Origin: Paenibacillus sp. yr247
Lineage (GTDB): Bacteria > Bacillota > Bacilli > Paenibacillales > NBRC-103111
Assembly (NCBI RefSeq): GCF_900103825.1
Contig: NZ_FNIF01000021.1
Span: 1 to 64,000 of the forward strand
Direction: 5' to 3'
Length of the DNA: 64,000 bases
Shown here: positions 9,434 to 17,649 of the stretch, piece after piece
Layout of the letters: each line of letters opens with the position of its first letter
Position numbering within the stretch: the stretch's first letter is position 1
Translations under genes and position numbers: made by a program
The notes under the pieces: model-generated
What the model was told of the DNA's origin: nothing
Seen by the model: the letters and a program-made list of their open reading frames with translations, nothing else
The model's database searches: none

Positions 9434-9868
9434 CTAATCTTGTTTAGAAATTTCACTATATTTTTTAAAATTGTCTAGAAACGCCTGCCAGCCTGCTATT
9501 TGCTGCTCAATGGAATGGGTTGCTTCTGATTCAAAATCTTCAATTACCTTAGTGTCGTTTACTTGATTAATAAAAGTGACCGTAACTTTTCTTCCATCTC
9601 CAAGAGTGTAAGAAATAAATTCGTTTATTCTCACTTCATCATAAACTCCACCAAAATCAAATCCAAAGCTTCCATCCTTCGCTTCCATTCTTGTAAGAAA
9701 TTTTCCGCCAACCCTTAAATCATTTTCAGCATTTGGTGCATGCCAGTCATCAGAAGCAAAAGACCATTTCGTTATATGCTGCGGTTCTGTCCAATATTCC
9801 CACACTTTTTCAACTGGTGCATGAACTGTGGTTTCTACCGTTATTGTTACTTTATCACCTGTTTCCAT
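9434..9868 (-). CDS. SRPBCC (AHSA1/START-like) domain protein
   Basis: The product has 144 residues. ITVETTVHAPVEKVWEYWT, HITKWSFASDDWH and RVGGKFLTRMEAKDG are the AHSA1-type START-fold pattern, and the C-terminal WQAFLDNFKKY helix is typical. The family binds small hydrophobic ligands or acts as a stress protein; the ligand is unknown. GTGAGG precedes the ATG on the minus strand. It is a monocistronic unit with its own terminator. Confidence 0.85.
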   Translation of the reverse strand: METGDKVTITVETTVHAPVEKVWEYWTEPQHITKWSFASDDWHAPNAENDLRVGGKFLTRMEAKDGSFGFDFGGVYDEVRINEFISYTLGDGRKVTVTFINQVNDTKVIEDFESEATHSIEQQIAGWQAFLDNFKKYSEISKQD

Positions 9869-9924
9869 TATGATTACCGCCTCACTATATTAAAATTAGA
9901 TTTATTGAAAATTATACCACGAAA

Positions 9925-9951
9925 CTAACTCTAAACGATAGCTTCATAGTA
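9925..9951 (+). repeat. Dispersed repeat, solitary left arm (R4)
   Basis: CTAACTCTAAACGATAGCTTCATAGTA matches the left-arm consensus. No hairpin or right arm follows. Confidence 0.5.
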
Positions 9952-10260
9952 TTGTATTACCAAGGCTTGACCATATTTTGAACATAAGGCTCTTTCTTTT
10001 GATGAGTATCTAAAAGAAAAGAAAAACATAATTAAGGAGGGAAAGTTATAGGAACGGTTAGTTACTACTGGAAACATCAACCTTCAAATTGGCTTGAAAT
10101 AGGGATTGGTATATATGAACCTCGCTGAAAGTCATATCCCTTAAGAAGTTTCAGCAGTAAGTGCATCTCCTGCATTACATCTATGCAACATTTCATCCAG
10201 TCTGCACGTTAAAGCATATAGAAAAAAATGTAATGGAAAATTTTATAGGAGGAATGCGCG
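9952..10260. other. Leader of the beta-propeller gene
   Basis: No other gene is supported. The segment ends in a strong AGGAGG ribosome site at about 10,247. Confidence 0.4.
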
Positions 10261-12702
10261 TTGAAAAAATGGTTACTACCCGCTTTGCTCATCGCCGTAC
10301 TGCTGGTCACTTTTCTCCCGCTCACAGCGACAACCGGCACGTCTGCAACGAGTGAGAATGAACCGACTGTAAATATCTCCCTCTTTGGCGAGCCGATGAA
10401 AGTAGAACGTCCCCCGATTCTCGTCGACGGCGTCACTCTTGTTCCGCTCCGCAACATCGCAGAGGCGCTTGGCGCCGAACTCAAATGGCATTCAGGTGAT
10501 CAAACGATTGAGATGAAGAAAGGCTCAACACATCTACAGCTCGCGATTGGTTCGGAGTCCGCCCAGAAGAACGGCCAGCTCATCACCCTTGAGACAGCCC
10601 CTCGTCTCGTCGGCAGCTACACGATGGTACCAGCCAGGTTTATCAGCGAATCATTCGACATGCTTGTCACATGGGACAGTGCAACCAACAATGTGAACAT
10701 CAACCACCTGCAAGAGCTCCCGCTGGTCGGCTCGCTTGACAATCTTCGTACGCTGCTTGAAAAAGCGCAGGGTACACAAGGCAGCATATATCCACAAGCG
10801 GTCACAGCCGACACCGCAATAGCAGTAAAAAGCGCGGTACCAAGCGCGTCGACCGGTGCTACAGTGCAGAACGAAGCGAAAGCCACGGCAGACTACTCCA
10901 CTACCAACACGCAAGTGGCTGGAGTAAACGAATCCGATGTCGTCAAGACCGACGGAACGTACATTTACCAAGTAAACCGAGAGCAGCAGAAGGTGCTCAT
11001 TTCCAAGGCGTATCCGTCTACAGAAATGAAGTTAGTCAGCATGCTGGATTACAAAGATTTCAGTCCAAACGAACTGTATGTCGATGATAAATATTTGATC
11101 GTAATCGGCAATACGTTCCAACGCAGCAACAATCCGCTGACTCCGTCTGTATCGTCATCAACTGCAGCCGTACCCAACACTGACCTAGAGAAAAAAAGGA
11201 TGATTTATCCCGGCTACTCCCGGCAATCGGTCAAGGCGTATATTTACGACATCGCAGATAAAGCGAATCCGAAGCAAGTACGCGATCTGGAGCTAGACGG
11301 ATCTTACGTTTCATCGCGTAAAATCGGCTCCTCGTTGTACTTGATTGCGAATGAATACGTCGGCATGTACCATATTATGAAGCAGAACGCTTTGGAATCG
11401 GGAACGGCCGGTCAAGGCCAACAAGGACAAGGCGTAACTCCGAACGTCCCGGGTTACAAAGATTCCGCGGTGTCTCAGGACTTCCAAACGATCGATTACA
11501 AAGACATTCGCTATTTCCCGAATTCCGCCCAAAGCAACTATATGCTGGTCGCCGGGCTTGATTTAAACAAGATCGGTCAAGGCATGAATGTCTCTGCCTA
11601 TCTAGTCTCCGGACATAATGTGTATGCTTCCGACCAAAACTTGTTCGTAGCTGTTACCAAATACACGCCTGTCCAAATCGATCCGTTGGCGGCTCAAGAC
11701 GGAAGTGCTTCGGCCGACCGTATGCTCATTTATCCGACATATGAGCCGAACACGTCGGTGTATAAATTTAAGCTCGATCAGGGCGCTGCCAAATTTGTCG
11801 CACAGGGCGAAGTGCCCGGAACGGTGCTGAATCAGTTCTCGATGGATGAGCATAACGGACATTTCCGGATTGCCACGACCAAGGGCCATATGTGGGCAAC
11901 CAGTGAAAAAGATATACCCAAGAACAACGTCTACATTCTCAACGAGGCGATGCAGCAGACCGGCAAGCTGGAAGACATCGCCCCTGGAGAGCGCATTTAC
12001 TCGGCACGCTTCTTGGGTAACCGCGCATACATGGTCACTTTCAAGAATGTCGATCCGCTGTTCGCACTGGACTTGAGCAACCCGTCCGCTCCGAAAATAT
12101 TGGGCGCTTTGAAAATTCCGGGCTACAGCGACTACTTGCACCCGTATGATGAGAACCATCTAATCGGCTTCGGCAAAGATACGATCGAGACTGCACTCAA
12201 AGGCGGACAGGGTATCCCCGACCGGACAACCGCTTTCTATCTCGGCATGAAGGTGTCCCTATTCGACGTCACCGACGTTTCGCATCCGGTGGAAAAGTTC
12301 AAGGAAGTGATCGGCGATCGTGGCACCGAGTCCGACTTGCTGCACAATCAGAAGGCGCTGCTATTCTCCAGGGAGAACAATTTGCTAGCCTTCCCGGTGC
12401 GGGTCATGGAAGTAAAGGGCAACAAGACCGACCTGAATGGAATGCCGGCTTACGGCCAATTCAGCTTCCAAGGTGCCTACGTGTACAATCTCGATCTGCA
12501 AAACGGATTCAAGCTGAAAGGGAAAATCACGCATATGACCGAAGATGAGCGGCTCAAAGCCGGCAATAACTGGTTCGATAGCAAACGTAGCGTAGAGCGG
12601 ATTTTGTACATCAAGGACACCTTGTACACACTGTCTCCCAGCATGATTAAGACGAACGAGATGCTTACGCTTAAAGAAAAAGACAGCTTGCTGCTGCCGT
12701 AA
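10261..12702 (+). CDS. Secreted beta-propeller protein with copper-amine-oxidase-type stalk domain
   Basis: The product has 813 residues. A signal peptide (about 1-30) is followed by a copper-amine-oxidase N-like domain (about 35-140; ILVDGVTLVPLRNIAEALG, YTMVPARFISESF). A long Beta_propel (COG4880-type) region starts at about 215 with VAGVNESDVVKTDGTYIYQV and continues to the end. Despite the name, the stalk domain is a surface binding module with no copper-oxidase catalysis. The start is TTG with AGGAGGAATGCGCG upstream. The gene is clearly GC-richer than its neighbours and monocistronic. Role at the cell surface unknown. Confidence 0.85.
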   Translation: MKKWLLPALLIAVLLVTFLPLTATTGTSATSENEPTVNISLFGEPMKVERPPILVDGVTLVPLRNIAEALGAELKWHSGDQTIEMKKGSTHLQLAIGSESAQKNGQLITLETAPRLVGSYTMVPARFISESFDMLVTWDSATNNVNINHLQELPLVGSLDNLRTLLEKAQGTQGSIYPQAVTADTAIAVKSAVPSASTGATVQNEAKATADYSTTNTQVAGVNESDVVKTDGTYIYQVNREQQKVLISKAYPSTEMKLVSMLDYKDFSPNELYVDDKYLIVIGNTFQRSNNPLTPSVSSSTAAVPNTDLEKKRMIYPGYSRQSVKAYIYDIADKANPKQVRDLELDGSYVSSRKIGSSLYLIANEYVGMYHIMKQNALESGTAGQGQQGQGVTPNVPGYKDSAVSQDFQTIDYKDIRYFPNSAQSNYMLVAGLDLNKIGQGMNVSAYLVSGHNVYASDQNLFVAVTKYTPVQIDPLAAQDGSASADRMLIYPTYEPNTSVYKFKLDQGAAKFVAQGEVPGTVLNQFSMDEHNGHFRIATTKGHMWATSEKDIPKNNVYILNEAMQQTGKLEDIAPGERIYSARFLGNRAYMVTFKNVDPLFALDLSNPSAPKILGALKIPGYSDYLHPYDENHLIGFGKDTIETALKGGQGIPDRTTAFYLGMKVSLFDVTDVSHPVEKFKEVIGDRGTESDLLHNQKALLFSRENNLLAFPVRVMEVKGNKTDLNGMPAYGQFSFQGAYVYNLDLQNGFKLKGKITHMTEDERLKAGNNWFDSKRSVERILYIKDTLYTLSPSMIKTNEMLTLKEKDSLLLP

Positions 12703-12765
12703 TAGGTACTCACTGGGGAGAAACAAGAGAAATTAAAATATGTAAGTTCGTTTTAGGTTGCGTCA

Positions 12766-12800
12766 AAAGTGAGATTGCTCACTTTCGGGGCAGCTTTTTT
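12766..12800 (+). terminator. Terminator-like hairpin
   Basis: AAAGTGAG (12766-12773) pairs with CTCACTTT (12778-12785), and a T-run comes nine bases later. It lies downstream of the beta-propeller gene. Confidence 0.55.
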
Positions 12801-12940
12801 ATTTGTTAAAGATCCAAAACGTAGAAGTTTGTCTTTGTCATCTTGAACGATAAATTCATATGCTTTAGAAGGACGAAAAATGGCATTTTAACAGGTTAAA
12901 GCGGATGTGCGTCGATACGTGTATACTTTGTCGTATGTTT

Positions 12941-12969
12941 TTGCAGGATTTTTTGAATCGCACTATACT
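12941..12969 (+). promoter_or_regulatory. Sigma-A-like promoter of the hppD operon
   Basis: TTGCAG and TATACT are separated by exactly 17 bases, about 50 bases before the hppD start codon and its AAGGAGG ribosome site. No operator was recognised. Confidence 0.55.
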
Positions 12970-13016
12970 CAAAGTAAAGAAAAAGGATATTATTCCCAAG
13001 GAGGCTGTAATAAATT

Positions 13017-14132
13017 ATGAAAAAGGAAGTTTTGAACAAAAACAATGAGCAGCAGGACTTCTTCCCGATTCATGACTTTGATTATGTCGAATTTTATGTA
13101 GGGAATGCCAAGCAAACAAGTTACTTTTTGAGCAGAGCTTTTGGATTCAAGATTGTTGCTTATGCAGGGTTGGAAACCGGACAGCGGGACAGAGTTTCTT
13201 ATGTGCTGGAACAAAAGAAAACCCGGTTTGTCGTGTCCGGTTCGTTGAAAGATGATCATCCGATCAGCAATTTTGTGAAAAAGCATGGCGAAGGAGTAAA
13301 AGACATTGCACTTCGTGTAGAAGACGTTGAAAAGGCTTACATGGAGGCTATCTCCAGAGGGGCTATACCGATTCAGGAGCCGCAAGTTTTAACAGATGAA
13401 AACGGTATAGTTATAAAAGCAATTATAGGAACTTACGGCGATACGGTTCATACGCTTGTTGAAAGAAAGAATTACAAAGGGATTTTTATGCCTGGTTATC
13501 ATCAGGTTGATCATGTGATTCCTTATGAGGAAGCGGGCCTGATTGGCGTCGATCATGTTGTTGGAAATGTGGAACAGATGGAAGAGTGGGTTTCCTATTA
13601 CGAGAACGTCATGGGATTTACACAGATGATCCACTTTGATGAAAAAGATATCAGTACGGAATACTCAGCGCTCATGTCGAAAGTCATGCATAACGGGGGC
13701 CGAATTAAATTTCCTCTGAACGAACCGGCAACCGGAAAGCGCAAATCACAGATTGAAGAGTTTCTTGAATTTTATAATGGCGCGGGCGTTCAGCATGTAG
13801 CGATCTTAACAAACGATATTTTGCATACAGTGCAAAAGCTTCGCTCTAACGGCGTAGAATTTCTTGACACTCCGGATGCTTACTATGAAATGCTCGCCGG
13901 TCGGGTAGGTAAGATCGATGAAGATATTCAAAAGCTTCACGAAAATAAGATTCTGGTTGATCGTGATGAAGAAGGCTATTTATTGCAAATTTTTACAAAG
14001 CCTGTTGTAGACCGTCCTACTTTATTCTTTGAGATCATTCAACGCAAAGGATCGAGAGGCTTTGGCGAAGGTAATTTCAAAGCATTGTTTGAATCGATTG
14101 AAAGAGAGCAGGCCCGTCGTGGGAATCTATAG
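13017..14132 (+). CDS. hppD: 4-hydroxyphenylpyruvate dioxygenase
   Basis: This enzyme converts 4-hydroxyphenylpyruvate plus oxygen to homogentisate and CO2 (Fe(II), cytoplasm). It has 371 residues and two VOC-fold halves. The C-terminal half carries the 2-His-1-Glu iron ligands: His in IGVDHVVG (about 180), His in VQHVAILT (about 260) and Glu in LFFEIIQRKG (about 338). The C-terminal RGFGEGNFKALFESIE is the family signature. AAGGAGG precedes the ATG. It is the first gene of a five-gene same-strand operon for phenylalanine and tyrosine breakdown. Confidence 0.97.
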   Translation: MKKEVLNKNNEQQDFFPIHDFDYVEFYVGNAKQTSYFLSRAFGFKIVAYAGLETGQRDRVSYVLEQKKTRFVVSGSLKDDHPISNFVKKHGEGVKDIALRVEDVEKAYMEAISRGAIPIQEPQVLTDENGIVIKAIIGTYGDTVHTLVERKNYKGIFMPGYHQVDHVIPYEEAGLIGVDHVVGNVEQMEEWVSYYENVMGFTQMIHFDEKDISTEYSALMSKVMHNGGRIKFPLNEPATGKRKSQIEEFLEFYNGAGVQHVAILTNDILHTVQKLRSNGVEFLDTPDAYYEMLAGRVGKIDEDIQKLHENKILVDRDEEGYLLQIFTKPVVDRPTLFFEIIQRKGSRGFGEGNFKALFESIEREQARRGNL

Positions 14133-14170
14133 TCTTGATATTTAGTTGCAGATGGAAGGAGGCGCGAAGA

Positions 14171-15124
14171 GTGTATCCGAGCGTTCGGCATTTCATGGAG
14201 AAGCTAATTGATTATGCAGGACTTTTTCCTCCGGCAAAGCTGCCGATTGAAGCAGCAATCCGGAATTATCAGGCTTATAGTCTCGATCAAGATAGTTGGA
14301 TGTTAGGCAAATTTATCATCCCTGTCTCCCGGTTGCACGAGCTAGTCCCTTATTTGTCATTGTTTTCGAAAGATCATCCGCTCATGCTTTCGGTCATTGG
14401 AGATCGAAGCCACGAAGCCGATGAATGTATGGAGCTGTTGACAGGGAGTTTCGAGAAGATTCAAGCGTTTAAGGATCAATATCAAGCAGCAGCCCGGATT
14501 GATGTGCTCGAATTGCCGCTGCCACCGATTCCCTTAAAAGCTCATCTTCTGAATGCGATCGAAAGAGGGACATCCAAGCTAGGGTTACAGACATTTTGCG
14601 AATTGACGTATGCGTTAAACTCGAATTGGGAAACCAGAATGGTTGCTGTTTTGAATGAAATTGCTGCATATAATGAAACATGGGGATCAAGGCTTGGTAT
14701 AAAACTAAGAACCGGAGGCGTTACGTCCGAAGCATTTCCTTCAGCTAATCAGGTTGCCCTTGTTCTGGCATGGTGCAGAGACAGAGATATCCCTCTTAAA
14801 TTTACAGCAGGGCTGCATCATCCTGTTCGCATGTACCGCAATGAAGTAAATACGAAGATGCATGGATTTCTTAATGTGTTTTTTGCGGGATTACTGGCTA
14901 ACTCGCACAAGTTGGAGATTCAGAAAATCGCGGAAATTATTGAAGACGAGCACCCGGAAAGTTTCAAATTTTCAAGTGACGGCTTGCATTGGAGGCATCT
15001 CTCTATGACTTCTTGTGAAATCCAGGCCTATCGCAATGAGGGATTAAGCTCTTATGGGAGCTGCAGCTTCGACGAACCGCGTGACGAGATGCGAGAATTT
15101 CAATTACTGGAGCAGAGGAGTTAA
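14171..15124 (+). CDS. Conserved protein of unknown function in homogentisate operon
   Basis: The product has about 317 residues. I recognise no named enzyme. Visible blocks are LIDYAGLFPPAKLPIEAAI near the N-terminus, WMLGKFIIPVSRL, LGIKLRTGGVTSEAFPS and IPLKFTAGLHHPVR. The alternating strand/helix layout with conserved Lys, Arg, Thr and His at strand ends suggests a TIM-barrel-like fold (inference). The start is GTG at 14171 with GGAAGGAGG ten bases upstream. It lies between hppD and the fumarylacetoacetase gene, overlaps neither, and is probably cotranscribed. No maleylacetoacetate isomerase gene is in the operon, so this protein is a candidate for that step. Confidence 0.7.
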   Translation: MYPSVRHFMEKLIDYAGLFPPAKLPIEAAIRNYQAYSLDQDSWMLGKFIIPVSRLHELVPYLSLFSKDHPLMLSVIGDRSHEADECMELLTGSFEKIQAFKDQYQAAARIDVLELPLPPIPLKAHLLNAIERGTSKLGLQTFCELTYALNSNWETRMVAVLNEIAAYNETWGSRLGIKLRTGGVTSEAFPSANQVALVLAWCRDRDIPLKFTAGLHHPVRMYRNEVNTKMHGFLNVFFAGLLANSHKLEIQKIAEIIEDEHPESFKFSSDGLHWRHLSMTSCEIQAYRNEGLSSYGSCSFDEPRDEMREFQLLEQRS

Positions 15125-15128
15125 TCGC

Positions 15129-16394
15129 ATGGTCCGTTCTTTTATTGAAGTAGAGCCGGATTCGCATTTTCCTATACAAAACCTGCCATATGGAGTATTC
15201 CGTCCCCATAAAGGCGGACAACCGCGAATCGGCGTTGCGATCGGGAATTATGTGCTGGATCTGGCCGTGTTAGACACCGCCGGCTGTTTTGAGAAGACGG
15301 CAGTGTCTGGTAGAAACATTTTTAGTCAACCGTCGTTGAATGCGTTAATGTCTTTTAGCCGTCCAGTTTGGAAGGAGCTTCGTTCAACCATTGGGCGGCT
15401 GCTGGATGTGGAAGAACCGGCATTACGTGATAATGAAGAACTACGAGCCACAGCCATGTATCTTCAAAACGATGTAGAGTTGCTGCTGCCTGTAGAGATT
15501 GGCGATTATACGGACTTCTACGCTTCAAAAGATCATGCAACTAATGTTGGCAGCATGTTCCGTGGCAAGGAGAATGCACTTATGCCGAATTGGCTGCATC
15601 TGCCAGTAGGTTATCATGGGAGGGCCAGCTCCGTAGTTATAAGCGGATCGGATATTCGTCGCCCGCAAGGACAGATGAAGCCGCCGGACTCGGCTGCGCC
15701 TATCTTCGGATCAAGCCGTCAGCTGGACTTCGAATTGGAAGTGGGCTGTCTGATAGGAACAGGAAATGAACAAGGGCTGCCGGTCTCGATTGAAAAAGCC
15801 GAAGATTATATTTTTGGGCTTGTACTTGTGAACGATTGGAGTGCGCGGGATATCCAATCTTGGGAATACCAGCCGTTAGGACCATTCCTGGCTAAAAATT
15901 TCGCTACCTCCATATCGCCATGGGTCGTGCCTCTTGAAGCATTGGAACCATTCCGCGTTCCTGCTCCGAAACAGGATCCAGAACCGCTTCCCTATTTGCG
16001 GCAAAGCACTCCGGGTTCTTTCAATATCCAGTTAGAGGTTTATTTGCAAAGCGAATCCATGAAGCGACCGGACCGTATCTCAGCCAGCAACTTCAGCTAT
16101 TTGTATTGGACGATGGCACAGCAGATCGCTCATCATACGATAGGAGGCTGCAATTTACGACCCGGCGATTTGTTGGCTTCCGGAACGATTAGCGGCCCTG
16201 AGAAGGAATCGCGAGGCAGCATGTTGGAATTGACTTGGCGCGGTAGTGAGCCGCTGCAATTGATCAATGGCGATGAACGTGTTTGGTTGGAGGATGGCGA
16301 CTGTTTAACGATGACCGGTTGGTGTCAAGGAGATGGCTACAGAGTCGGCTTCGGAGAGGTGATCGGTCGTGTGCTGCCGGCCATTCTAAGCTGA
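15129..16394 (+). CDS. fahA: Fumarylacetoacetase
   Basis: This enzyme hydrolyses fumarylacetoacetate to fumarate and acetoacetate, the last step of tyrosine degradation. It has 421 residues. An N-terminal SH3-like domain (FGVFRP-type YGVFRPHKGG) is followed by the FAH catalytic fold, with DYTDFYASKDHATNVG, PVGYHGRASSVV, DFELEVGC and NDWSARDIQSWE supplying the metal ligands and catalytic His. The ATG at 15129 follows AGAGGAG and lies four bases after the previous stop, indicating translational coupling. Confidence 0.95.
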   Translation: MVRSFIEVEPDSHFPIQNLPYGVFRPHKGGQPRIGVAIGNYVLDLAVLDTAGCFEKTAVSGRNIFSQPSLNALMSFSRPVWKELRSTIGRLLDVEEPALRDNEELRATAMYLQNDVELLLPVEIGDYTDFYASKDHATNVGSMFRGKENALMPNWLHLPVGYHGRASSVVISGSDIRRPQGQMKPPDSAAPIFGSSRQLDFELEVGCLIGTGNEQGLPVSIEKAEDYIFGLVLVNDWSARDIQSWEYQPLGPFLAKNFATSISPWVVPLEALEPFRVPAPKQDPEPLPYLRQSTPGSFNIQLEVYLQSESMKRPDRISASNFSYLYWTMAQQIAHHTIGGCNLRPGDLLASGTISGPEKESRGSMLELTWRGSEPLQLINGDERVWLEDGDCLTMTGWCQGDGYRVGFGEVIGRVLPAILS

Positions 16395-16442
16395 TGCTTA
16401 CGAAGCAAGTTTTCTTACGAAAACTCTTAGGAGGAAGGTAAC

Positions 16443-17600
16443 ATGCCTTTTTATCACCGTATGGGTGAAGTTCCCAAGAAAAGACATACGCAGTTCAGGA
16501 AACAAGACGGTTCTTTGTACCGGGAGCAAGTCATGGGTACGAAAGGTTTTTCGGGCATACAGTCTATTCTTTATCATCATTCCGCTCCGACGGACATCGT
16601 TAAGTCCGATATCTACGCTCCCTTCATGCTAGAGTTCGAAGAGCAAGGAGCGTTAACATGCAGACACTTCCTGGCCGGACAGTACGTAGATACGGGAGAT
16701 GCGATAAACGGCAGGCATTATATGCTTGGAAATGAAGATATTTTAATATCCGTTTCCAATCCGACGCAAACCATGGATTATTATTATCGCAACGGGGAAG
16801 GGGATGAATTGCTGTTTGTTCATAGGGGGACGGGGAAAGTTGAGTCTATGTTTGGCACACTAAGCTACCGTCCAGGAGATTACATCGTCATTCCTGTGGG
16901 CACGATTTATCGAATCGTTCCGGACCCGGGTGAATCTAAATTTTTGAACGTAGAAACAAATAGTTGGATAAGCACGCCAAAGCGTTACAGGAACGAGCAT
17001 GGGCAGCTCCTAGAGCATAGCCCTTTCTGTGAGAGAGATATTCGGCTCCCTGAAACATTGGAAATCCATACCGATGCTGGCGAACATGAGGTTAGAACCA
17101 AAACCAGAGGGCATTTGCACTCCCATATCTACAACAATCATCCATTTAATGTAGTAGGTTGGGATGGCTATTTATACCCTTATATTTTCAACATTGAAGA
17201 TTTTGAACCGATTACAGGTCGAATTCACATGCCGCCGCCGATTCACCAAACGTTTGAAGGGAATAACTTTGTCGTCTGCTCGTTTGTTCCGAGATTGTTT
17301 GATTACCATCCGGAATCCATTCCGTCTCCGTATTATCATAGCAATGTGGATAGTGATGAAGTGCTCTACTATGTTGAAGGCAATTTTATGAGCCGCAAAG
17401 GCGTTAAGGAAGGCTCGATTACCTTGCATCCGTCAGGGATTCCTCATGGACCTCATCCTGGGAAAATTGAAGCGAGCATCGGTAAAAAAGAGACTTTAGA
17501 GTTAGCGGTTATGATTGATACCTTCCGTCCTTTACGTGTGGTGAAAAGAGCTGCACAATTAGAGGATCAAAATTATCCTTACAGCTGGGTTCAAAAATAG
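16443..17600 (+). CDS. hmgA: Homogentisate 1,2-dioxygenase
   Basis: This enzyme opens the aromatic ring of homogentisate to maleylacetoacetate (Fe(II), cytoplasm). It has 385 residues, shorter than the roughly 440 of proteobacterial and animal enzymes but usual for the Bacillota type. A cupin-like fold carries RPGDYIVIPVGTIYRIV and the C-terminal iron-site region with HPSGIPHGPHPG (about 327). Start MPFYHRMGEVPKKRH and an AGGAGG-type site eight bases upstream support the ATG. Fourth gene of the operon. Confidence 0.94.
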   Translation: MPFYHRMGEVPKKRHTQFRKQDGSLYREQVMGTKGFSGIQSILYHHSAPTDIVKSDIYAPFMLEFEEQGALTCRHFLAGQYVDTGDAINGRHYMLGNEDILISVSNPTQTMDYYYRNGEGDELLFVHRGTGKVESMFGTLSYRPGDYIVIPVGTIYRIVPDPGESKFLNVETNSWISTPKRYRNEHGQLLEHSPFCERDIRLPETLEIHTDAGEHEVRTKTRGHLHSHIYNNHPFNVVGWDGYLYPYIFNIEDFEPITGRIHMPPPIHQTFEGNNFVVCSFVPRLFDYHPESIPSPYYHSNVDSDEVLYYVEGNFMSRKGVKEGSITLHPSGIPHGPHPGKIEASIGKKETLELAVMIDTFRPLRVVKRAAQLEDQNYPYSWVQK

Positions 17601-17649
17601 CCAGGAAGCCGCAGGAAATTGGACACTGTCTAGAAGAGGGGTTGATGAA

